A stretch of DNA of 64,000 bases. It comes from JAGRGG01 sp965217265 (GTDB lineage: Bacteria > Pseudomonadota > Alphaproteobacteria > Geminicoccales > Geminicoccaceae). The DNA is taken from NCBI GenBank assembly GCA_965217265.1, contig CBDCHP010000011.1, forward strand, positions 496,001 through 560,000. The letters are read 5' to 3'. Each line of letters begins with the position of its first letter. Positions within the stretch are counted from its first letter, which is position 1. The notes beneath the pieces are model-generated. The model was not told the DNA's origin. It ran no database searches and saw only the letters and a list, made by a program, of their open reading frames with translations. This document shows, piece after piece, positions 20,512 to 29,586 of this stretch. A program made the translations under genes and the position numbers.

Positions 20512-20744
20512 ATCATGAGATAAAGCAGGCACTCAGCCTGCCACGTTAGAGTTTTATTCCTAGAACTTTCGCTACGGCTTGAGGGATATGTCTTGGATTC
20601 GCCCAGATTCGTTCAGTAATTCCGCTACCTGCGCGCGCGTCATACCCATCCTGCTCGCGGAAAAGCCTTTCGTTTTACCTTACCTACTCCGACACTGTTC
20701 AGGACCGATCGGCACATCGACGATTGTTTATCGAATCTTGACCC

Positions 20745-20796
20745 CGCCGGTGTATTTTCGCCCACGGTCCATGCGACCCTGGGACTCTGCCGCCGC
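20745..20796. repeat. Short hairpin-bearing repeat, copy 1 of 2
   Basis: The 34 bases at 20763-20796 match 37064-37097 at 30 positions, and the similarity continues less strongly to the left. The core can fold as CCCACGGTC-CATGC-GACCCTGGG with one mismatch. Function is unknown. Confidence 0.5.
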
Positions 20797-20911
20797 GGGA
20801 GAGACAGCATTTTTGCCTGTTTCAACGTTCTACACAGTAGCAAGACTGGGTTAAGGATATGCTATTCCGGCTCAAGCGGATATTTGCTCAGCCAAACGGA
20901 CCAGAAGTCTC

Positions 20912-22621
20912 ATGCTCCAGATCAACTCGGGCAAACTCTTCACTCGCGAACCAAAACATCGAAATGAATTACGGGGAATCCTCTACACCAACCTACGGAT
21001 TGCTCGCGATCAACCGATTGAAACCGTCGCAGGAAAGCTGCTGCCGACGAGTACGCTGCGGGACTCCAACGCTGTTGTCTACGAAGTTGTCGAGCAAATC
21101 GAAGCTCGTGAGCACGGTCCCGATATATTAATCTCACACGGCATCGATCCTTACATCAGCGAATTCGCTGCGGTCACGTCTTTCGCCCTGAATGTCATCT
21201 GCACGCCGGATCCTGATCTAGCTCTCCGCTTGACGAGCAGACGGCCGGGTCTAGGAGTCCATGCTCCTCCCAGAAGCCTTGTTCGGCGCGTCTTCGATGA
21301 ACAGGTTTGGTGTCAACCTAGCGACGTCGAGCATCTGGTTCAGTTCGTTCGTGACCTCATCGCTCTAGAGCGCAACAGCTATCTTGGAGCAATCCGGGCG
21401 ATCCGAACCTACGTCACGGGTCTACATCGCCTCGCTGATGATCTGGAACTTGCCTACACACTGCTCGTCGCGTCGATCGAGTCGTTGGCGCAAGGGTTCG
21501 ACGGTCATCGCAGTGTTTGGGCAGACTTTGACGAGCAAAAGCGGAAAACCATCGACAGTGCCCTCGCTCAGGCCGACCCTGAGACAGGCGAGCGAGTGAG
21601 GGCTGCTCTCCTAGAAATTGAACACGTCTCATTGGCACGTCGCTTCCGCGACTTTACTCTCGCGCATTTGCAACCGTCCTACTTCAGGGATGAAACATCC
21701 TCCGAGGATGTACCGGTCGGGCGGGCAGAGCTGCCCAACGCGCTACAGCAAGGCTACAGATTGCGGTCAAAATATATTCACAACCTCAGTGAGCTGCCCC
21801 GTATCCTTGCCCTCGGTCACACATTCAACGAAACACAACAAATTGATCGTGTCACCGTATTGACGTTCCAAGGTCTCACCCGTCTCGCGCGACATGTGAT
21901 CATGGAGTTTGTGAAACGGCAGCCCAAGGTCGAAGCCGAACAATATAACTATCACCTTGAACAGCCTAGAATTGTCCAGATGCCGATGGCCCCAGAATAT
22001 TGGGTTGGACGCACTGAAGGCTTGACGCCTCAGTGGGGTCCATCGCGGCTTGAAGGTTTTTTAGAACAACTAACGCCTTGTCTGCAAAGAATACCAAATT
22101 CAACTATCACTGATCTTCGAGATATCTTGTCGGAGGTCGAGAAAATGATACCGTCTATGAAGATTGGAGACAGACAGCCATTTTTGGTTCTTTATATAAT
22201 GTTCAATGTAAAATGCTTGCCCTTGAATGATCGCATGAGCAAATTTGAAAAATTTTGCAAACATTATGGCCCTGAGCTCGAAACTCCCTCTGTTGAAGCA
22301 ATGTTATTTCATCTCGTGTTAGATAATGTTCTAGATTGGGAACTGCCACGACATGAGGAAATCCTCAGGAGTTACTTTTGTCGTCGCGATCGAAAAAATG
22401 GCCTCAGAGTGCCAAGAATTTTAGAGGCAGGTTTAATACTTGTTCTCGCTGAGCGTTATCGGTCGGCAGGTAATGTTGATCGAGCACGCGAACTAATTAG
22501 CTTCTTGGTAGAGAACTTTCCTGGCTATACCCCTTTGCGTGATCTCGAAGAAGTTTTTGAGGAGACACAACCAATTCATTGGCGTGACGTGCTCCTGCCG
22601 CCTTCACGAGTTAACGACTAA
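20912..22621 (+). CDS. HEPN-motif protein of unknown function, candidate defence or stress gene
   Basis: This 569-residue protein is encoded in AT-richer DNA than its neighbours, which suggests recent transfer. I recognise no named family over the whole length. The middle contains LELAYTLLVASIESLAQGF and, further on, LRSKYIHNL, whose R285-x4-H290 fits the RX4-6H motif of HEPN RNases; the context is like Apea-type HEPN domains. The C-terminal 200 residues are helical without evident motifs. No signal peptide or transmembrane segment is evident. It stands alone, between a transporter and a lipoprotein gene, with its 3' end abutting a truncated copy of the terminator repeat. HEPN proteins often act in phage defence or toxin-antitoxin systems; that role is inferred here. 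Confidence 0.75.
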   Translation: MLQINSGKLFTREPKHRNELRGILYTNLRIARDQPIETVAGKLLPTSTLRDSNAVVYEVVEQIEAREHGPDILISHGIDPYISEFAAVTSFALNVICTPDPDLALRLTSRRPGLGVHAPPRSLVRRVFDEQVWCQPSDVEHLVQFVRDLIALERNSYLGAIRAIRTYVTGLHRLADDLELAYTLLVASIESLAQGFDGHRSVWADFDEQKRKTIDSALAQADPETGERVRAALLEIEHVSLARRFRDFTLAHLQPSYFRDETSSEDVPVGRAELPNALQQGYRLRSKYIHNLSELPRILALGHTFNETQQIDRVTVLTFQGLTRLARHVIMEFVKRQPKVEAEQYNYHLEQPRIVQMPMAPEYWVGRTEGLTPQWGPSRLEGFLEQLTPCLQRIPNSTITDLRDILSEVEKMIPSMKIGDRQPFLVLYIMFNVKCLPLNDRMSKFEKFCKHYGPELETPSVEAMLFHLVLDNVLDWELPRHEEILRSYFCRRDRKNGLRVPRILEAGLILVLAERYRSAGNVDRARELISFLVENFPGYTPLRDLEEVFEETQPIHWRDVLLPPSRVND

Positions 22622-22645
22622 AATAGGCATATCGAAAAGATAGTT

Positions 22646-22748
22646 TTTGCAACGTGCCACCCAGACTAGCACGGACACCCTAACCAGTCTTGGACAAAAG
22701 CAAAAAAGAGAAAAGAAAGCCCGCGCGGCAGCGCACGCGCAGCGTTCA
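22646..22748. repeat. Intergenic terminator-like repeat, copy B (one arm lost, core reversed)
   Basis: The right arm is complete: A/G-rich tract, GCCCGCGCGGC hairpin and GCGCACGCGCAGCGTTCA, whose last three bases are the stop of the MBL-fold gene on the minus strand. The core is in the opposite orientation to copies D, E and G. The expected left arm is missing where the HEPN gene segment ends. On the minus strand the hairpin followed by T-rich sequence should terminate the lipoprotein gene. Confidence 0.7.
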
Positions 22749-23840
22749 CAACGCCCGCGTCGCGCCGATCGGCAGAACCAGCGCGTCCTCTTGCCTATAC
22801 CCGGCATCGTGGGCGGCGGGGAGGAAACGGGTCGGGGGCTCGAAGGGGGGTTCGTCGGTGAGGCGGATCGTGCCCCAGTGCATGGCGGCGAGGCGCTTGG
22901 CGCCGAGGTCACGGCCGATCTGCACCGCCTCCTCGGGCGTGCAGTGCGAGCCTCGCATCAGTTCGCGCGGGTCGTAGGCGCCGATCGGGACCAAGCCCAC
23001 GTCGCAGCCGCCGAGGCGGCGGCCGATCTCGGGGAAGGCCGGGCCGTAGGCGGTGTCGCCGGCGAAGTAGAGGCGTTTTGCCGGGGTCTCGACCAAGTAC
23101 CCGCCCCAGAGGCTGGCGTTGCGGTCGCCGAGGCCCCTGGCGGAGAAGTGGATCGCCGGGACCAAGGTGATCTTCAACCCCCGCAATTCGACGCTCTGCC
23201 ACCAGTCGAGTTCGACCACGCGGGCGAAGGTCCGATCGCCCAAGTAGGCGCCGACCTTGAGGGGGAGGACGACGACGGCGTTCTCGCGGCCGTTCAGCCG
23301 GTCGAAGGTCATCAGGTCCATGTGGTCGTAGTGGTTGTGCGAGAGGAGGACGATGTCGGGCGCCGGCACCTCGGCGGGCTCCAGGCCCGGCGGGGCGAAG
23401 CGGGTAGGGCCGAGGCCGACGCGCTGCAAGGGCGAGGCGTAGCGGGTGAGGTAGGGGTCGGTGAGCAACGTGACGCCGTTCATCCGGACGAGGAAGCTGG
23501 CGTGGCCGAGCCACGTCAGCGTATCGTGCCCGGGATGGCGTTGGAGCCCAGCCAGGACGTCGGGCTTGGGCAGGACGTGGCCGTCAGGGAGAGTGTCGGG
23601 GTCGTCGCGGCTGACGAGGCCGCGCCAGAAGAAGCCGAACCAGTCGCCCCGGTCGCCGCCCGGCTCGGGGCTGCCGGGCGGGTTGCGAAAGCCGCCCTCG
23701 GTGTGGTGCCACGGCGTTCCCGGTTCAGGCTCTGGGCCGGCGGCATTGCCGGTGGTGCAGGCGGCGAGCAACCAAGCAGCACCGCCGATCAGGCCGATGC
23801 TGCGGCGGCGGTCGAGTCCCGCCGGGGGCCGGTGCGGCAC
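22746..23840 (-). CDS. MBL-fold metal-dependent hydrolase lipoprotein (NAPE-PLD-like)
   Basis: This 364-residue protein has an N-terminal signal with a lipobox-like LLAAC, so it is probably an envelope lipoprotein. The metallo-beta-lactamase fold is shown by LSHNHYDHMD (HxHxDH), an HFSARG histidine, FAGDTAYG and the late AMHWGT histidine. Its closest relatives are the UlaG/N-acyl-phosphatidylethanolamine phospholipase D-like hydrolases, which cleave phosphodiester bonds in lipids, but the substrate is not known. The stop codon forms the edge of repeat copy B. Confidence 0.88.
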   Translation of the reverse strand: MPHRPPAGLDRRRSIGLIGGAAWLLAACTTGNAAGPEPEPGTPWHHTEGGFRNPPGSPEPGGDRGDWFGFFWRGLVSRDDPDTLPDGHVLPKPDVLAGLQRHPGHDTLTWLGHASFLVRMNGVTLLTDPYLTRYASPLQRVGLGPTRFAPPGLEPAEVPAPDIVLLSHNHYDHMDLMTFDRLNGRENAVVVLPLKVGAYLGDRTFARVVELDWWQSVELRGLKITLVPAIHFSARGLGDRNASLWGGYLVETPAKRLYFAGDTAYGPAFPEIGRRLGGCDVGLVPIGAYDPRELMRGSHCTPEEAVQIGRDLGAKRLAAMHWGTIRLTDEPPFEPPTRFLPAAHDAGYRQEDALVLPIGATRAL

Positions 23841-24031
23841 GCTATCTCCTTCCCGTTTCGCCTATTTTACGTACCCAAGCGCGCTATTCGCCGCCGTCCG
23901 TGGCCCCCGTCTTGCAAGTGTCACGCGCCTGGGCTAGCACAGGGGCGTGGGAGCAACTAGGTCGCCTCGACCCGTTTGGGAGCCTCGATGCGCGTGATCG
24001 CCGCCAGCGTTTTCCTGAGTCCGGGGGCCTG

Positions 24032-24598
24032 ATGCACGGGTCCGGGTCGCTCAACGCCTTCCCGGCCCTGGTGCTCAACGCCGACTATCAGCCGCTGAGC
24101 TATTTCCCGCTTTCCTTGTGGCATTGGCAGGAGACGATCAAGGCGATCTTCCTCGATCGGGTCGCCGTCGTGCAGGAGTACGACCGCGCCATCCGCTCGC
24201 CGGGCACGACGATGCGCCTGCCCTCGGTCGTCGCCTTGAAGCAGTACGTCTCGCAGGACCGGCGCCCGCCGTTCACCCGCTTCAACGTCTTCCTGCGCGA
24301 CCGCTTCAGTTGCCAGTACTGCGGCGGCGGCTTCTCGGCGCACGACTTGACCTTCGACCACGTCGTGCCGCGCTCGCGCGGCGGGCGCACCGCGTGGGGC
24401 AACATCGTCACCGCCTGCAGCCGCTGCAACCTGACCAAGGGCAACCGCCTACCGCACGAGTGCCACATGCACCCGCGCAGCGTTCCGGTCGTGCCGAGCG
24501 TGTGGCAGCTCCAGCGCACCGGCCGCGCCTTCCCGCCCGGCCACCTGCACGAATCCTGGCGCGACTACCTCTACTGGGACAGCGAGCTGGAGCCTTAA
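24032..24598 (+). CDS. HNH endonuclease
   Basis: This 188-residue protein has an HNH nuclease domain in its second half: CQYCGGGF, then LTFDHVVPRSRGG, NIVTACSRCNLTKGNR, giving the two zinc CxxC pairs and the D-H...N...N catalytic set. The N-terminal half (ALVLNADYQPLSYFPLSLWH) is typical of a widely conserved bacterial HNH family of unclear role. An open frame continues upstream to 23900, but ATG 24032 matches the usual start of the family. Its target is unknown; it need not be a defence gene. Confidence 0.88.
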   Translation: MHGSGSLNAFPALVLNADYQPLSYFPLSLWHWQETIKAIFLDRVAVVQEYDRAIRSPGTTMRLPSVVALKQYVSQDRRPPFTRFNVFLRDRFSCQYCGGGFSAHDLTFDHVVPRSRGGRTAWGNIVTACSRCNLTKGNRLPHECHMHPRSVPVVPSVWQLQRTGRAFPPGHLHESWRDYLYWDSELEP

Positions 24599-24745
24599 GA
24601 CCGCCGCCGGCCTCGGCCGAAGCGATCGTTCTCAGGGCAACAGTGACGGCGAAAGCGATTCGAATCCGTCGCATTATTCTTGTTCGCCGCTCAATCCCTC
24701 GTGTATGACGACCCGAGGACCACTCACCTATAACGGGAAAAACCG

Positions 24746-25573
24746 ATGCGCTATGATCGTCTGACGCTCGTGCTCGCCGCCACCTTGGGTCTCGCCGCCT
24801 GCGGCGGCGGCGGCGACGGTGGGGGCAATATCTTCGCCGACAGCACCCGCACCGCGGAAGACGCGCCGGCCGTGCGCGCCACCCAGAGCAGCAACGCGAC
24901 GGTGAGCAACATCGGCAACCGCAGCTGGGAAGTCGACGCCGGCAGCTACGATAAGGAATTCGACAACGAGTCGAACCGCCAGCAGGACGGCAACGTCTCG
25001 ATCTATCTCGAAGACGGCGGCCAGGATCGCCTGCGCGTCGATGAGGGCAGCTTCGACTTCGCCCGCTTCGGCACGTGGCTGCGCACGGCCGAGACCGACG
25101 GCACGGGCGAGGTCACGCAGGCCGGCGCCTTCGTCGTGCCGACCTCGAACCTGGGCGAGGGCGGCATACCCAGCACCGGCAGCGCCAGCTACATCGGGTC
25201 AGTCGAGGGCAACTACCTGACCGGCAGCACCGGCACTGACGGCGACGACTTCACCGCAGCCGGCGCCGAGCGGCTGACGGGCACCATGACGGCGGACGCC
25301 GACTTCAACAACAACACGCTCGCTGCGAGCCTCGCCGTCAACGCGGGCAGTTTCAGCGACACGATCGACGTCACCGATGTGGATATCGACCAACAAACGA
25401 ACAACAGCGTTCGCCGGGGCGAGTTCGAGACCACCGCTACCTCGGCCAATGGCCTTACCGGCCCCCTCGGCGGCAGGTTCTACGACGACAACGGCGGGGG
25501 CATCGGCGGCACGTTCGACATGACGGACGGCACAGATCGCATGATCGGCGCGTTCGCCGGCCAGGAAGACTGA
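24746..25573 (+). CDS. TbpB-like beta-barrel lipoprotein
   Basis: A lipoprotein signal with LAAC ends at about residue 19 and is followed by a glycine linker. The C-terminal domain ends with GPLGGRFYDDNGGGIGGTFD and MIGAFAGQ, the pattern of transferrin-binding-protein-B-like eight-stranded barrels, including Slam-dependent surface lipoproteins. The 275-residue length gives one barrel. No TonB receptor or Slam gene adjoins it, so ligand and surface exposure are unknown. A strong intrinsic terminator follows. Confidence 0.8.
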   Translation: MRYDRLTLVLAATLGLAACGGGGDGGGNIFADSTRTAEDAPAVRATQSSNATVSNIGNRSWEVDAGSYDKEFDNESNRQQDGNVSIYLEDGGQDRLRVDEGSFDFARFGTWLRTAETDGTGEVTQAGAFVVPTSNLGEGGIPSTGSASYIGSVEGNYLTGSTGTDGDDFTAAGAERLTGTMTADADFNNNTLAASLAVNAGSFSDTIDVTDVDIDQQTNNSVRRGEFETTATSANGLTGPLGGRFYDDNGGGIGGTFDMTDGTDRMIGAFAGQED

Positions 25574-25632
25574 AGCGTCAGGGTTTCGTGGGTCGTGCGG
25601 ACAACGCGCGACCCACGCCTCGGCTCTAAGAC

Positions 25633-25670
25633 AACCGCCGCGCCGGGTCTCCGGCGCGGCGGTTTCGTTT
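25633..25670 (+). terminator. Intrinsic terminator after the TbpB-like gene
   Basis: CCGCCGCGCCGG (25635-25646) and CCGGCGCGGCGG (25651-25662) pair perfectly over twelve bases with a GTCT loop and are followed by TTTCGTTT. An additional nine-base inverted repeat (CGTGGGTCG/CGACCCACG) lies just upstream at about 25587-25617. Confidence 0.88.
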
Positions 25671-25772
25671 CCAACTTCGAAACACTGAACGCGGCGAACG
25701 CGGCTGGCTTTGACGGGCAACGTTCCTAGCTTCTCGGGCACGAACCACGTCCCGTCCAAGGAGACCGACGCC

Positions 25773-26387
25773 ATGCGCCTCGCCGTCCTGCCCTTATTGG
25801 GCACGCTCGCGCTCGCCGCCCCGGCCACCGCCGCCGAGACCTACACCTTCGATGAGGGGCACACCGAGATCCTGTTCGGCTGGAACCATCTCGGCAACTC
25901 GATCCAGCACGCCGAGTTCCGCGACCTCGACGGGGACGTGACGCTCGACCCCGACGATCCCAAGAACAGCAAGATCGACGTCACGATCAACGCGGAGAGC
26001 ATCGACACCGGCGTGGCACCCTTCGACGAGCACATCAAGTCGGCCGACTTCTTCGCGGTCGAGGCCTACCCCGAGATCCGCTTCGTCAGCACCTCGGTCG
26101 AGCCGACCGGCGGGGACACGGCCAGGGTGACGGGCGACCTCACCATCAAGGGCGAGACCAAGCCGGTGACGATGGAGGTCGTCTTGAACTACATGGGCGA
26201 GCACCAGCTGGCCGGGATGAACCCGGAGTACGCCGGCAAGGAGGTCGCCGGCTTCACCGCCGCCGCCACGGTCCTGCGCAGCGATTTCGGCCTCGGCATG
26301 TTCGTGCCCCTCGTCGGCGACGAGGTGTCGATCACGATCAACACCGAACTGATGCGCGACGCCGAACAGCAGGCGAGCGGGGGCTGA
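25773..26387 (+). CDS. YceI family periplasmic protein
   Basis: This 204-residue protein has a signal peptide ending in ATAAE and the YceI lipocalin-like domain that binds isoprenoid chains such as quinone tails. Typical features are the TYTFDEGHTEILFGWNHLG start, HIKSADFFAVEAYPEIRF and LTIKGETKPVTMEVVLN. AAGGAG precedes the ATG at 25773. It is first in an operon with cytochrome b561 and a second YceI gene, an arrangement that suggests a quinone- or redox-linked envelope function. Confidence 0.93.
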   Translation: MRLAVLPLLGTLALAAPATAAETYTFDEGHTEILFGWNHLGNSIQHAEFRDLDGDVTLDPDDPKNSKIDVTINAESIDTGVAPFDEHIKSADFFAVEAYPEIRFVSTSVEPTGGDTARVTGDLTIKGETKPVTMEVVLNYMGEHQLAGMNPEYAGKEVAGFTAAATVLRSDFGLGMFVPLVGDEVSITINTELMRDAEQQASGG

Positions 26388-26391
26388 GTCT

Positions 26392-26982
26392 ATGCGGATC
26401 GCGAACAGCCCCCGCGCCTGGGGGCTGGTCGCCGTCGCCCTGCACTGGACCACGGCGATCTTGATCGTGTGGATGTTCTACCTCGGCTGGACCATGACCG
26501 ACATGGAGCTGGGGCCGGCGATGCTGGAGAGGTACGCCTTCCACAAGAGCCTCGGCATCACGATCCTCGGCCTCACGCTCGCCCGGCTCTTCTGGCGCCT
26601 CGCCAACCCGACGCCGCGCCTGCCGGATGCCATGCCGGCCTGGGAGCGGCGCGGCGCGCACGCCAGCCACCTCGCCCTCTACGGGCTGTTGCTGGCGCTG
26701 CCGCTCGTCGGCTGGCTCTACTCCTCGGCCTCGGCCTTTCCGGTCAGCGTCTTCGGCCTGTTCACCCTGCCCGACCTGATCGGCGCCGACGAGGGCACGG
26801 CCAAGACCTTGCAGACGCTGCACTGGCTGGGCGGCTTGGTGCTCCTGGGCCTGCTCGCCCTGCACGTCGGCGGTGCCCTCAAGCACCATTTCCGCGACAA
26901 GGACGCGGTGCTGCGGCGGATGCTGGTCCCGGGCGAGCCGGTCGCGCGCGCGGGCAACACCGCCAACGAGGAGACCGCCTGA
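26392..26982 (+). CDS. Cytochrome b561 family membrane protein
   Basis: This 196-residue inner-membrane di-haem cytochrome has four hydrophobic helices and the expected histidines in ALHWTTAILIVW, AFHKSLGITIL, HASHLALYGLL and LHWLGGLVLLGLLALHVGGALKHHF. Members oxidise quinol or move electrons to periplasmic acceptors. It starts five bases after the first YceI gene, and its stop overlaps the start of the second. Confidence 0.93.
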   Translation: MRIANSPRAWGLVAVALHWTTAILIVWMFYLGWTMTDMELGPAMLERYAFHKSLGITILGLTLARLFWRLANPTPRLPDAMPAWERRGAHASHLALYGLLLALPLVGWLYSSASAFPVSVFGLFTLPDLIGADEGTAKTLQTLHWLGGLVLLGLLALHVGGALKHHFRDKDAVLRRMLVPGEPVARAGNTANEETA

Positions 26983-27536
26983 TGCGCCGCTTCGTGCTGG
27001 CACTCGGCCTCCTCGCGGCCTCCTCGGCCCCGGCCCTCGCGGCCGCGTGGACGGTCGATCCCGACGCCAGCCGGGTCGGCTTCGTCTTCACCCAGGCTGG
27101 GGCCGAGAACGAGGGCCGGTTCGAGACCTTCGAGGCCGAGATCGACTTCGACCCCGAGGCGCCCGAGGCGGGCCGTGTGCGCGCCGTGATCGACGTCGGC
27201 TCGATCACGACCGGCAACCCCGAGCGCGACGCGACGGTGCAGGGGGCCGAATGGCTCGGCGCCGAGGCCCACCCCGAGGCGGTGTTCGAGGGGCAAGGTT
27301 TCGAGCCGACCGGCGACGGCGCCTACGAACTGCCCGGCAGGCTCACGCTCAAGGGCGTGACGCAGGACGCGATCCTGCCCGTGACGATCAGCGTCGAGGA
27401 CGAACGGGCAACGGCCGAGGGGACGATCACCATCGACCGGACCGACTTCGGGGTCGGCACCGGCCAGTGGGCCGCCGGCAGCGTGGTCGGCAAGGAGGTC
27501 AAGATCGTGCTCGATCTGGAGGCGGCGGCGGAGTGA
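26982..27536 (+). CDS. Second YceI family periplasmic protein
   Basis: This 184-residue secreted protein has a signal peptide ending in ALAAA and a YceI domain with AWTVDPDASRVGFVFTQ, AEWLGAEAHPEAVFEG and RLTLKGVTQDAILPV. Its sequence differs clearly from the other copy, so it is not a recent duplicate. The ATG overlaps the cytochrome stop by one base. The TGA stop is part of repeat copy C. Confidence 0.93.
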   Translation: MRRFVLALGLLAASSAPALAAAWTVDPDASRVGFVFTQAGAENEGRFETFEAEIDFDPEAPEAGRVRAVIDVGSITTGNPERDATVQGAEWLGAEAHPEAVFEGQGFEPTGDGAYELPGRLTLKGVTQDAILPVTISVEDERATAEGTITIDRTDFGVGTGQWAAGSVVGKEVKIVLDLEAAAE

Positions 27537-27645
27537 ACGCTTACGCGTTTTTTGCCAGTGTTAGCGCGGGAGACTGGCTCCAGCGCCGAGGGCCAACCCC
27601 AAACAAAAGACAAAAAAGGCCGCGCCAGCGCACGCGAAGCGTTCA
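27534..27645. repeat. Intergenic terminator-like repeat, copy C (core reversed)
   Basis: It lies between convergent genes and shares a stop codon with each: TGAACGC at both ends, read on opposite strands. The left arm is short (ACGCGTTTTTTG). The right arm is full, with GGCCGCGCC and AAAAAAGG. The core is inverted relative to copies D, E and G: its reverse complement contains GGCCCTCGGC and GCTAACACTGGC. It should terminate transcription from both sides. Confidence 0.78.
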
Positions 27646-29343
27646 AACGCCCACCCCCTCAACCTGCGCCACCCGCCCCGCCTCCAGCCGCACGACGCGA
27701 TTGGCGACGTCGATGAACTCCTCGCGGTGCGTGATGGCGATGATGGTCATGGCGCCGCGCAGGTCGGTGATCGCGGCGGCGATGGCGCGGCCGGTCTCGG
27801 GGTCGAGGGCGCTCGTCACCTCGTCGAGGATCAAGAGGCGCGGCCTCTTGGCGAGCGCGCGGGCGAGCGCGATCCGCTGCCGCTGTCCGCCCGAGAGTTG
27901 CCCGCCGCCCTCGCCGACGATCGTGTCGATGCCCTCGGGCATGGTCAGGACGAAGTCGAGGGCGCCCGCCATGCGCAGCGCGTCCAGGACGGCGGGCTCG
28001 TTGACCTCGGGATCGCCCAGGCTGACGTTGTGCCGCACCGTGTCGTGCAGGAGGTGGAGTTCCTGCGGCACGTAGCCGACGAGGCCGCGCCAGCGGCGGC
28101 GATCGAGGCGCTCCAGCGGCACGCCGTCGATCAGGATGCGGCCGGAACTCGGCTCGTAGAGGCCCAAGAGGAGGTCGATGACGCTGGTCTTGCCGGCGCC
28201 GGACGGCCCGATCAGGACCGAGAGCCGGTTGGCCGGCAAAGCGAGGTCGACGCCGCGAAGAGCCGGCCCCCTGCCGTGGGTCAGAACGACGTTCTCGAAG
28301 GCGATGCCCCGATCCAGCGCCGGGACGCCGCCGCCGCCCAAGGGCTCGGCCGCGGCGTCGAGGTCGGTGAGCAGGCCGTTGATCGCGTCGTAGGCGCTCT
28401 CGACCGTGACCGCCTGCTGATAGGATTTCAAGAGCTTGCCGGTGTTCGAGGCCGTGCGGGCGAGGACGACGCCGGAGACCATCAGCGTCGCGAGGCCGAC
28501 GGGCCAGACGAAGTGGACGAGGAGCACGATGACGGCGAAGCTGACGGCGACCAGGGCATCCTGCAGCGACGAGAGCCCTTCTTTGGCCAGCACCTGCTGC
28601 CTGAGCGCCTTGCGCACCTTCATCGCCCTTCTGTCGAGCAGGTCGGCGAAGCTCTCGCCCCGGCCCATGACCCGGATCGGCTTCAGGTTCGAGAGGGTGT
28701 CGTTCAAGAAGACGAGGAGGCCCGCCTGCGCCTCGGTCTGCTTACGGCCGGCGCGCTTGGCCATGCCGATCAGCGCCCGCAGCGAGACGCCGACCAGCGC
28801 TCCCATGAGCAGGGCGGTCAGCGCCAACTGCCAGGAGACGAAGAAGGCGACGCCGATGAAGACGGTGGTTTGCAGGCCGAGCGCCAAGAACTGCGCCACC
28901 GAGACGTAGGCGTCGGCCGCGCGGGCGGCCTCGCCGCTGATCGCGTGGGTGAAGCGGCCCTGCGGCTGGCCGGTGAGGTAGGGCCAGCGCGCGCGCAAGA
29001 GGCGCCGCATGACCGAGCGGCGCAGTTCGGTCATCACGTTGGCGGCGGTGTTGCCGATGTGGCGCATGGCGACCAGCGTGATCGCCGACTTGGCGAGCAT
29101 GGCCCCCAGCGCCACGACGAGCATCGCGACCAGGGTCGGCTCGATCCCGACCGCGCGAAAGGCGTGCATCAGCCTCTGCGCCGAGGCCGAGGCGTCGCCC
29201 TCGGGTCCCGCGACCACGGCGAGCAGCGGGAGAAGGGTGGCGATGCCGATCCCCTCGGTCAGGCTGGCCAGCACGAGGGCGCCGAGCACGGTGAACGGCT
29301 TCGAGCCGGGGGCGTGCCAGAAGAGGCGGATCAGGTTGCGCAT
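27643..29343 (-). CDS. ABC transporter, fused permease and ATPase (exporter type)
   Basis: This 566-residue half-transporter has an N-terminal six-helix membrane domain (about 1-310) and a C-terminal ATPase. The nucleotide-binding motifs are Walker A IGPSGAGKTS, the Q-loop YVPQELHLL, signature QLSGGQRQRIALARAL, Walker B LLILDEVTSALD and the switch ITHREEF. It resembles MsbA-like or HlyB-like exporters. The substrate is unknown. The ATG at 29343 is chosen because it starts the conserved sequence; the upstream open frame lacks similarity. The stop lies in repeat copy C. Confidence 0.9.
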   Translation of the reverse strand: MRNLIRLFWHAPGSKPFTVLGALVLASLTEGIGIATLLPLLAVVAGPEGDASASAQRLMHAFRAVGIEPTLVAMLVVALGAMLAKSAITLVAMRHIGNTAANVMTELRRSVMRRLLRARWPYLTGQPQGRFTHAISGEAARAADAYVSVAQFLALGLQTTVFIGVAFFVSWQLALTALLMGALVGVSLRALIGMAKRAGRKQTEAQAGLLVFLNDTLSNLKPIRVMGRGESFADLLDRRAMKVRKALRQQVLAKEGLSSLQDALVAVSFAVIVLLVHFVWPVGLATLMVSGVVLARTASNTGKLLKSYQQAVTVESAYDAINGLLTDLDAAAEPLGGGGVPALDRGIAFENVVLTHGRGPALRGVDLALPANRLSVLIGPSGAGKTSVIDLLLGLYEPSSGRILIDGVPLERLDRRRWRGLVGYVPQELHLLHDTVRHNVSLGDPEVNEPAVLDALRMAGALDFVLTMPEGIDTIVGEGGGQLSGGQRQRIALARALAKRPRLLILDEVTSALDPETGRAIAAAITDLRGAMTIIAITHREEFIDVANRVVRLEAGRVAQVEGVGV

Positions 29344-29586
29344 GGAACGCCGTTTATCGTGCCCGGCCCGGCGCGTCGAGGGCGGCGTGCCGATCGGGGG
29401 ATCCCTAACCCGGTGCTGCACGGCAACGAAAAGGAACCAAAGGAGTCGATTTGTTGTTCGAAACTTGGTCAATCGCGCGCAGCATCTTTATGGTTAATTC
29501 CAAGTTGATGTGTTTTGCCGCGGTACAGGGAGGGCCGCGGCAAAGTGCTGGGGGCTCAACGACAACAATGATCGGATGACGCTACA

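Larger units (their letters stand above)
20440..20911. other. Intergenic stretch of 472 bases without a convincing gene
   Basis: The stretch holds a perfect hairpin near its left end (20480-20511) and a 52-base repeat resembling one at 37041-37097. The composition becomes more AT-rich from about 20520. Short frames here resemble no protein and have no ribosome binding site. It probably forms the left flank of the acquired segment with the HEPN gene. Confidence 0.5.

Noticed and set aside
20579..20854. 91-codon plus-strand frame and a 67-codon minus-strand frame between the BCCT and HEPN genes
   Set aside because: No ribosome binding site, no resemblance to a protein, and both cover the hairpin repeat at 20745-20796.
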